Of a stretch of DNA of 53,812 nucleotides, positions 50,569 to 53,812 are shown in pieces (the stretch's first letter is position 1; every line of letters starts with the position of its first letter). The position numbers and the translations under genes were made by a program. The stretch spans positions 1 through 53,812 of the forward strand of contig CAZVYG010000027.1 in the NCBI GenBank assembly GCA_964631605.1, in the 5' to 3' direction. The notes under the pieces were generated by a model. The model was not told the DNA's origin. It made no database searches and saw nothing but the letters and a program-made list of their open reading frames with translations. This DNA comes from JARKQH01 sp964631605 (GTDB lineage: Bacteria > Verrucomicrobiota > Verrucomicrobiia > Limisphaerales > UBA8199).

Positions 50569-51573
50569 TTGAAATCGTGGGTTACAGTCATTGAAAGCAC
50601 GGGGCCGTGGGCCGCGCCGGCCTTTGTGGCCCTCTTCGTGCTCGCGTCCCTGCTCATGATCTGGCGGCTGGAGGCAATGGCCGAGAACGGTTTTGAAGGG
50701 ACGGTTCTCGGGACGCTGGTCATGCCCTACTGCTCGGGCATCGGCAATCTCATCTTTGCCTTTGTCCTCGGAACCAAAGGCGGCCCCGGCCAGGAAGTCA
50801 TCACCAACGCGCTGGTCAACAACGTCACCAACCTCACCCTGCTGATCGGCCTCCCGGCCGCCATCTGGGGCATGAACCTCACGCCCAACTCGCGCTCCGC
50901 GAAGAAGAAGAAGGCCTCGCCCGTCAACCAACACCGCGTCCACCGCCTCTCCCTGCTCCTGACCCTCACCGCCGTGCTTTTCTTCACCGCCGCCCTCTAC
51001 ATTCTCGCCGCCGACCGCCGCCTTGACTTCCGTGACGGCCTTGTGCTGGTCGGCCTGTTCCTCTTCTGGCAATCCTTTCACGTCTTCGACGTCCTCAAAA
51101 CCAACGCGCGCCAAAACAAATCCTTCGGCTGGATGTTGCCCGTGGACCTGGCCCTTCTGGCCGTCGGCGCCTATGTCATTTACATCAGCACCAACTGGCT
51201 GGTGGACTGGGTTTCCCACCTGCACGCCGGCTTCATCAGCGCCCGGCACCTCGGGTGGTTGAGCGGCTGGCTCATGGTCCTTCCCAACGCGCTCCTGGCC
51301 TTTTACTACGCCTGGCGCGGCAACCCCGAAGTCGTTTACACTTCGCAGGTAGGCGATGGCCACATCTGCATTCCCCTTTGTGTGGGCGTTGTTGCTCTCT
51401 ATCAAACTGTCCCCCTCCCCGGCATGTTTGGCACCGGCATCACCCTGCTGCTGGGGACAACCCTTTTTCACTTTCTGGTTATCGCCCTGCTTGGCCGGCT
51501 CCCGCGTTTGTTGGGGCTGCTGCTGGTCGCCGCCTACGGCCTTTTCCTCTACCTGGGGCTGCTGCGAACCTAA
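50569..51573 (+). CDS. Sodium/calcium-exchanger-like (CaCA) membrane protein
   Basis: A 334-aa polytopic membrane protein with about ten helices. The segments GTVLGTLVMPYCSGIGNLIFAF with LVNNVTNLTLLIGLP, and SGWLMVLPNALLAFYYAWRG with VVYTSQVGDGH, are placed like the alpha-1 and alpha-2 repeats of CaCA exchangers. The acidic residues that bind Ca2+ in NCX/CAX (GTS.PE) are not conserved, so ion specificity is unclear. The frame begins with TTG at 50569 (no ATG upstream in frame), a start I hold with low confidence. Confidence 0.62.
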   Translation: MKSWVTVIESTGPWAAPAFVALFVLASLLMIWRLEAMAENGFEGTVLGTLVMPYCSGIGNLIFAFVLGTKGGPGQEVITNALVNNVTNLTLLIGLPAAIWGMNLTPNSRSAKKKKASPVNQHRVHRLSLLLTLTAVLFFTAALYILAADRRLDFRDGLVLVGLFLFWQSFHVFDVLKTNARQNKSFGWMLPVDLALLAVGAYVIYISTNWLVDWVSHLHAGFISARHLGWLSGWLMVLPNALLAFYYAWRGNPEVVYTSQVGDGHICIPLCVGVVALYQTVPLPGMFGTGITLLLGTTLFHFLVIALLGRLPRLLGLLLVAAYGLFLYLGLLRT

Positions 51574-51650
51574 CGAGGGGTTTCCCGGGCCAAGGGTGAA
51601 TGCCGGGGTGACTCTGCGCGTCCAAGCATAGCTGATTTCATCGGTGGCTT

Positions 51651-53282
51651 ATGCGAGGCAAGTCTGCCCTGTTAATGACGGTCGTTTTCGTGGCTGGAGC
51701 CCTGGCCGGGGTCTGGATCCACGGGACGTGGCTGGCGGGCCGCTCGGGACAGCCGATGCTTGAGGGCGAAGCGACGGTCGTCACCGCCGCTGCCGGGACG
51801 AACGCTCTGTCGGCAACCCACGACGGTGAAGGTGCAGGGGGTTCGACCAACCGGCCTGGCGGGAGAAAGTCAGACTCGGCCTCCAGACTTTCGCCTCAGG
51901 CGCTGGCTTTGAAAGAGATTTCGGCTGCCCTCGACAGGCAGGATTTTGCCGGCGCATTCTCCCTGCTCGAGAAGCTCCCCGCCGGCCAGGCCAAATACAA
52001 CGCCTATCAGACGGCTTTTTCAAAATGGGCCGCGGTTGACCCGGTGGGGGCCGTCCGCGGCGCCCTCCAGATGCAGGATAGCTACCTGCGCGACCAGTCC
52101 CTGCAGACCGCCGCCGCCGAATGGGTCAAGGCCGATCCCGGCGCGGCTTTCGCCTGGCTGCAGCAGATCCCGGATTCAGCCTACCAACGCAACGTCATGC
52201 AAAGCATGATCAGTTCCTGGGTTAAAGCCGACCCCCACGCGGCCGCCGCCTTTGTTCAGGAGTTGCCCAGCGGACGGCTCAAGAACGACGCCGTGGGCCT
52301 GTTGGCCTCCTATTGGGCGCGGACCGATCTCGACAACGCAGCGGCTTGGGCGAAAAGCCTGCCCGCCGGCTCGAGCCAGCGCGAAGCCATCCGCCGCGTC
52401 GCTTACCAAATGGCCGGTTCCAGCCCGCAGTCGGCCGCGGAACTGGCCGCCTCGCTGCCTCCGGGCTCGATCCGAACCGAACTGCTCAGCACCGTTGCGG
52501 CGCGCTGGGTCGAGAGAGATGTCAACGGAGCGATCCAGTGGATGCAGCAACTGCCCGACGGCAAGGACCGCCAGACCGCCCTTTCCCAGTTGAGTTTTCG
52601 CTGGATGCAGACCGATCCGCAGGCAGCCATGAACTACCTGCAGCAATACCCCGAGTCCTTCCGCTCGGACCTGCTGAACCGGCTGGCCTCGCAATGGGGC
52701 AGCAGTGACCCGCAGGCGGCTGTTGCCTGGGCCAACTCCCTTCCACAGGATTCCTCCCGCGACCGAGTCCTGACCAGCATCGCCTCGACCTGGGCCCTCA
52801 ACTCCCCCCAGGAAGCCGCCCAGTTTGTCTCTTCGCTCCCTTCCGGGAATGTGCAAAACAACGCCGCCATGGCCGTGCTTTCACAATGGGCCAACTACGA
52901 CCCGGAAGGGGCGGCAGCGTGGGCAGCGGGCTTCCCGGAAGGCAAGCTCCGCGACAATGCGTTCCAGCAAATCGGCCGTCAATGGGGCGCCTACGCGCCA
53001 GCGGAAGCCGGAGCCTGGATTCAAAGCCTGCCGCCGGGCACCTCGCGCGACCAGGCCATCGGCAGCTTCGCCGGTTCCTTGGTGTCCACCTACCCGGAAA
53101 CCGCCGCCCAATGGGTTGAAAGCATTTCCGATCCAACCCTCCGCAATAGCCGCATGGAAGCCATCGCCCGTGCCTGGCTGAAAAACGACCCCGAAGCAGC
53201 CCGACCCTGGATCGCGCAGTCGGCGCTCCCGGAGAAGAAAAAGGCGCAACTGCTCGGTCCTCCGCCAACGCCTGCGAAATAA
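51651..53282 (+). CDS. Exported alpha-solenoid protein with 13-14 repeats of 32 residues
   Basis: A 543-aa protein. An N-terminal hydrophobic segment (SALLMTVVFVAGALAGVWI) acts as a signal or anchor, followed by a Gly/Ser/Thr linker to about residue 80. Then come 13 complete helical repeats and one partial repeat of 32 residues (one of 31). A typical unit is DPGAAFAWLQQIPDSAYQRN plus VMQSMISSWVKA: D-P at the start, W/F near 8, LP near 12, W near 29. The pattern suggests a two-helix repeat stacking into a superhelix. Such proteins are frequent in Verrucomicrobiota but no function is established. It is followed by a convergent hairpin and a transporter gene. Confidence 0.8.
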   Translation: MRGKSALLMTVVFVAGALAGVWIHGTWLAGRSGQPMLEGEATVVTAAAGTNALSATHDGEGAGGSTNRPGGRKSDSASRLSPQALALKEISAALDRQDFAGAFSLLEKLPAGQAKYNAYQTAFSKWAAVDPVGAVRGALQMQDSYLRDQSLQTAAAEWVKADPGAAFAWLQQIPDSAYQRNVMQSMISSWVKADPHAAAAFVQELPSGRLKNDAVGLLASYWARTDLDNAAAWAKSLPAGSSQREAIRRVAYQMAGSSPQSAAELAASLPPGSIRTELLSTVAARWVERDVNGAIQWMQQLPDGKDRQTALSQLSFRWMQTDPQAAMNYLQQYPESFRSDLLNRLASQWGSSDPQAAVAWANSLPQDSSRDRVLTSIASTWALNSPQEAAQFVSSLPSGNVQNNAAMAVLSQWANYDPEGAAAWAAGFPEGKLRDNAFQQIGRQWGAYAPAEAGAWIQSLPPGTSRDQAIGSFAGSLVSTYPETAAQWVESISDPTLRNSRMEAIARAWLKNDPEAARPWIAQSALPEKKKAQLLGPPPTPAK

Positions 53283-53324
53283 CGGGGGCGAACCAGCCCC
53301 GGCTCGGCTCCCGCAGCGCCAACC

Positions 53325-53350
53325 GCCCGATTCTCTCCACGGAATCGGGC
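53325..53350. terminator. Convergent-gene hairpin, 9-bp perfect stem
   Basis: GCCCGATTC (53325-53333) and GAATCGGGC (53342-53350) form a perfect 9-bp stem with an 8-base loop, between the solenoid gene (plus) and the OFA transporter gene (minus). No U-run lies on either side; a role as a bidirectional terminator is an inference. Confidence 0.5.
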
Positions 53351-53505
53351 CCCTCCCTCGAGCTCGACGTGAGACCGAGGCTCAACGTCGGTTCAACGGC
53401 GGTTTGAGAATCAACTTCAAAGACGGCGAACGGCCGGGCTGATGAGTCCAACTGCCTGCCGGCGGCTTTTCCAGGCGACGGCCCCGAGGCGGCGTGCGCG
53501 GCAAG

Positions 53506-53812
53506 TTACTCGCTGGCGCTGCGGGCCGTGGGTGCCAATCCAACGTCCGAGGCGCCAGGCCGCCTTGCCGGCGGTCGAATCGTGGCCGCCAACGCGGCAC
53601 CGGCGAGCAACAAAAGTCCGGCCGCCAGGAAAGAATAGCTCCAGGAACCGGACGCATCCCGAATGACTCCGCCCAGCACCGGGCCCATCACCCCCGCCAC
53701 CCCAAAGGCCGTGAACAGCGTGCCGTAATTCACCCCCAGGTTCCTCACCCCGTAAAAATCGGCGGCCGCGGCCGGCATGAGCGTAAAAATCGTGCCGTAG
53801 CACAACCCGGTG
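53506..53812 (-). CDS. OFA-family MFS transporter (C-terminal part)
   Basis: The last ~100 residues of a major facilitator superfamily transporter of the oxalate/formate antiporter (OFA) group. Visible motifs are GTIFTLMPAAAADFYGVRNLGVNYGTLFTAFGVAGVMGPVLGG in outline, with the family-typical NLGVNYG, and a final helix (SFLAAGLLLLAGAALAATI) followed by a soluble tail. The frame is open to the right edge, so the N-terminal three quarters lie beyond it. Substrate is not predictable from this part. Confidence 0.85.
   Translation of the reverse strand, partial: TGLCYGTIFTLMPAAAADFYGVRNLGVNYGTLFTAFGVAGVMGPVLGGVIRDASGSWSYSFLAAGLLLLAGAALAATIRPPARRPGASDVGLAPTARSASE

Overview
The window reads as one uninterrupted piece of a GC-rich (roughly 60-65%) Gram-negative chromosome of the PVC superphylum, most likely a Verrucomicrobiota member of the Pedosphaera/Limisphaerales type. 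This rests on gene content rather than a marker tree. There are secreted proteins ending in a short W...FFRL/FYRL-like module, TIGR02999-type ECF sigma factors paired with membrane WD40 kinases, choice-of-anchor Q beta-helix proteins, cytidylate-kinase-like proteins and a fungal/Bacteroidetes-type ketol-acid reductoisomerase. No rRNA, tRNA, insertion sequence, phage or CRISPR array was recognised.

Layout. 1-6468 (minus): a tightly packed complex I membrane-arm operon (nuoH-I-J-K, an MrpD-like subunit, an 84-aa membrane protein, a NuoL-like subunit, then the start of nuoM). 6762-14001: a secreted FAD oxidoreductase, a cytidylate-kinase-like protein coupled to an L,D-transpeptidase, an AGCS amino-acid symporter and a convergent GH16 glucanase. 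14169-21400: a cupin and a GH99/DUF5010-like protein diverging from a conspicuous palindrome, a YchF-like protein without its nucleotide-binding loop, a TPR-sulfotransferase, a small winged-helix-like protein and the housekeeping sigma factor rpoD. 21803-25018 (minus): rpsL-rpsG-fusA. 25226-28212: ilvN and ilvC on the plus strand flanking a secreted protein gene. 28262-38397 (minus): a type II secretion/type IV pilus-like operon (ATPase, PilM-PilN fusion, PilO/GspM, secretin) followed by a 1236-aa beta-helix and repeat protein that may be its cargo.

38664-48842 (plus): a truncated-looking secreted protein, an ECF sigma factor, a 1628-aa transmembrane Ser/Thr kinase with 16 WD40 repeats, and three closely spaced genes for secreted proteins (a tail-fibre-like protein, a C10 cysteine peptidase and a small protein). 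This is the best candidate for an undescribed functional unit: sensor kinase, sigma factor and exported output. 49132-53812: a Tat-exported aldo/keto reductase, a DUF167 protein, a CaCA-exchanger-like membrane protein, an exported 32-residue-repeat solenoid protein and the C-terminal end of an OFA-family MFS transporter.

Promoters with recognisable -35/-10 boxes precede rpsL, ilvN, ilvC, the 25850-26872 gene, the AGCS symporter and the secretion operon. A clear intrinsic terminator follows ilvC. Several perfect inverted repeats in intergenic regions are listed separately. All functional calls come from reading the translated sequence; no database search was run.
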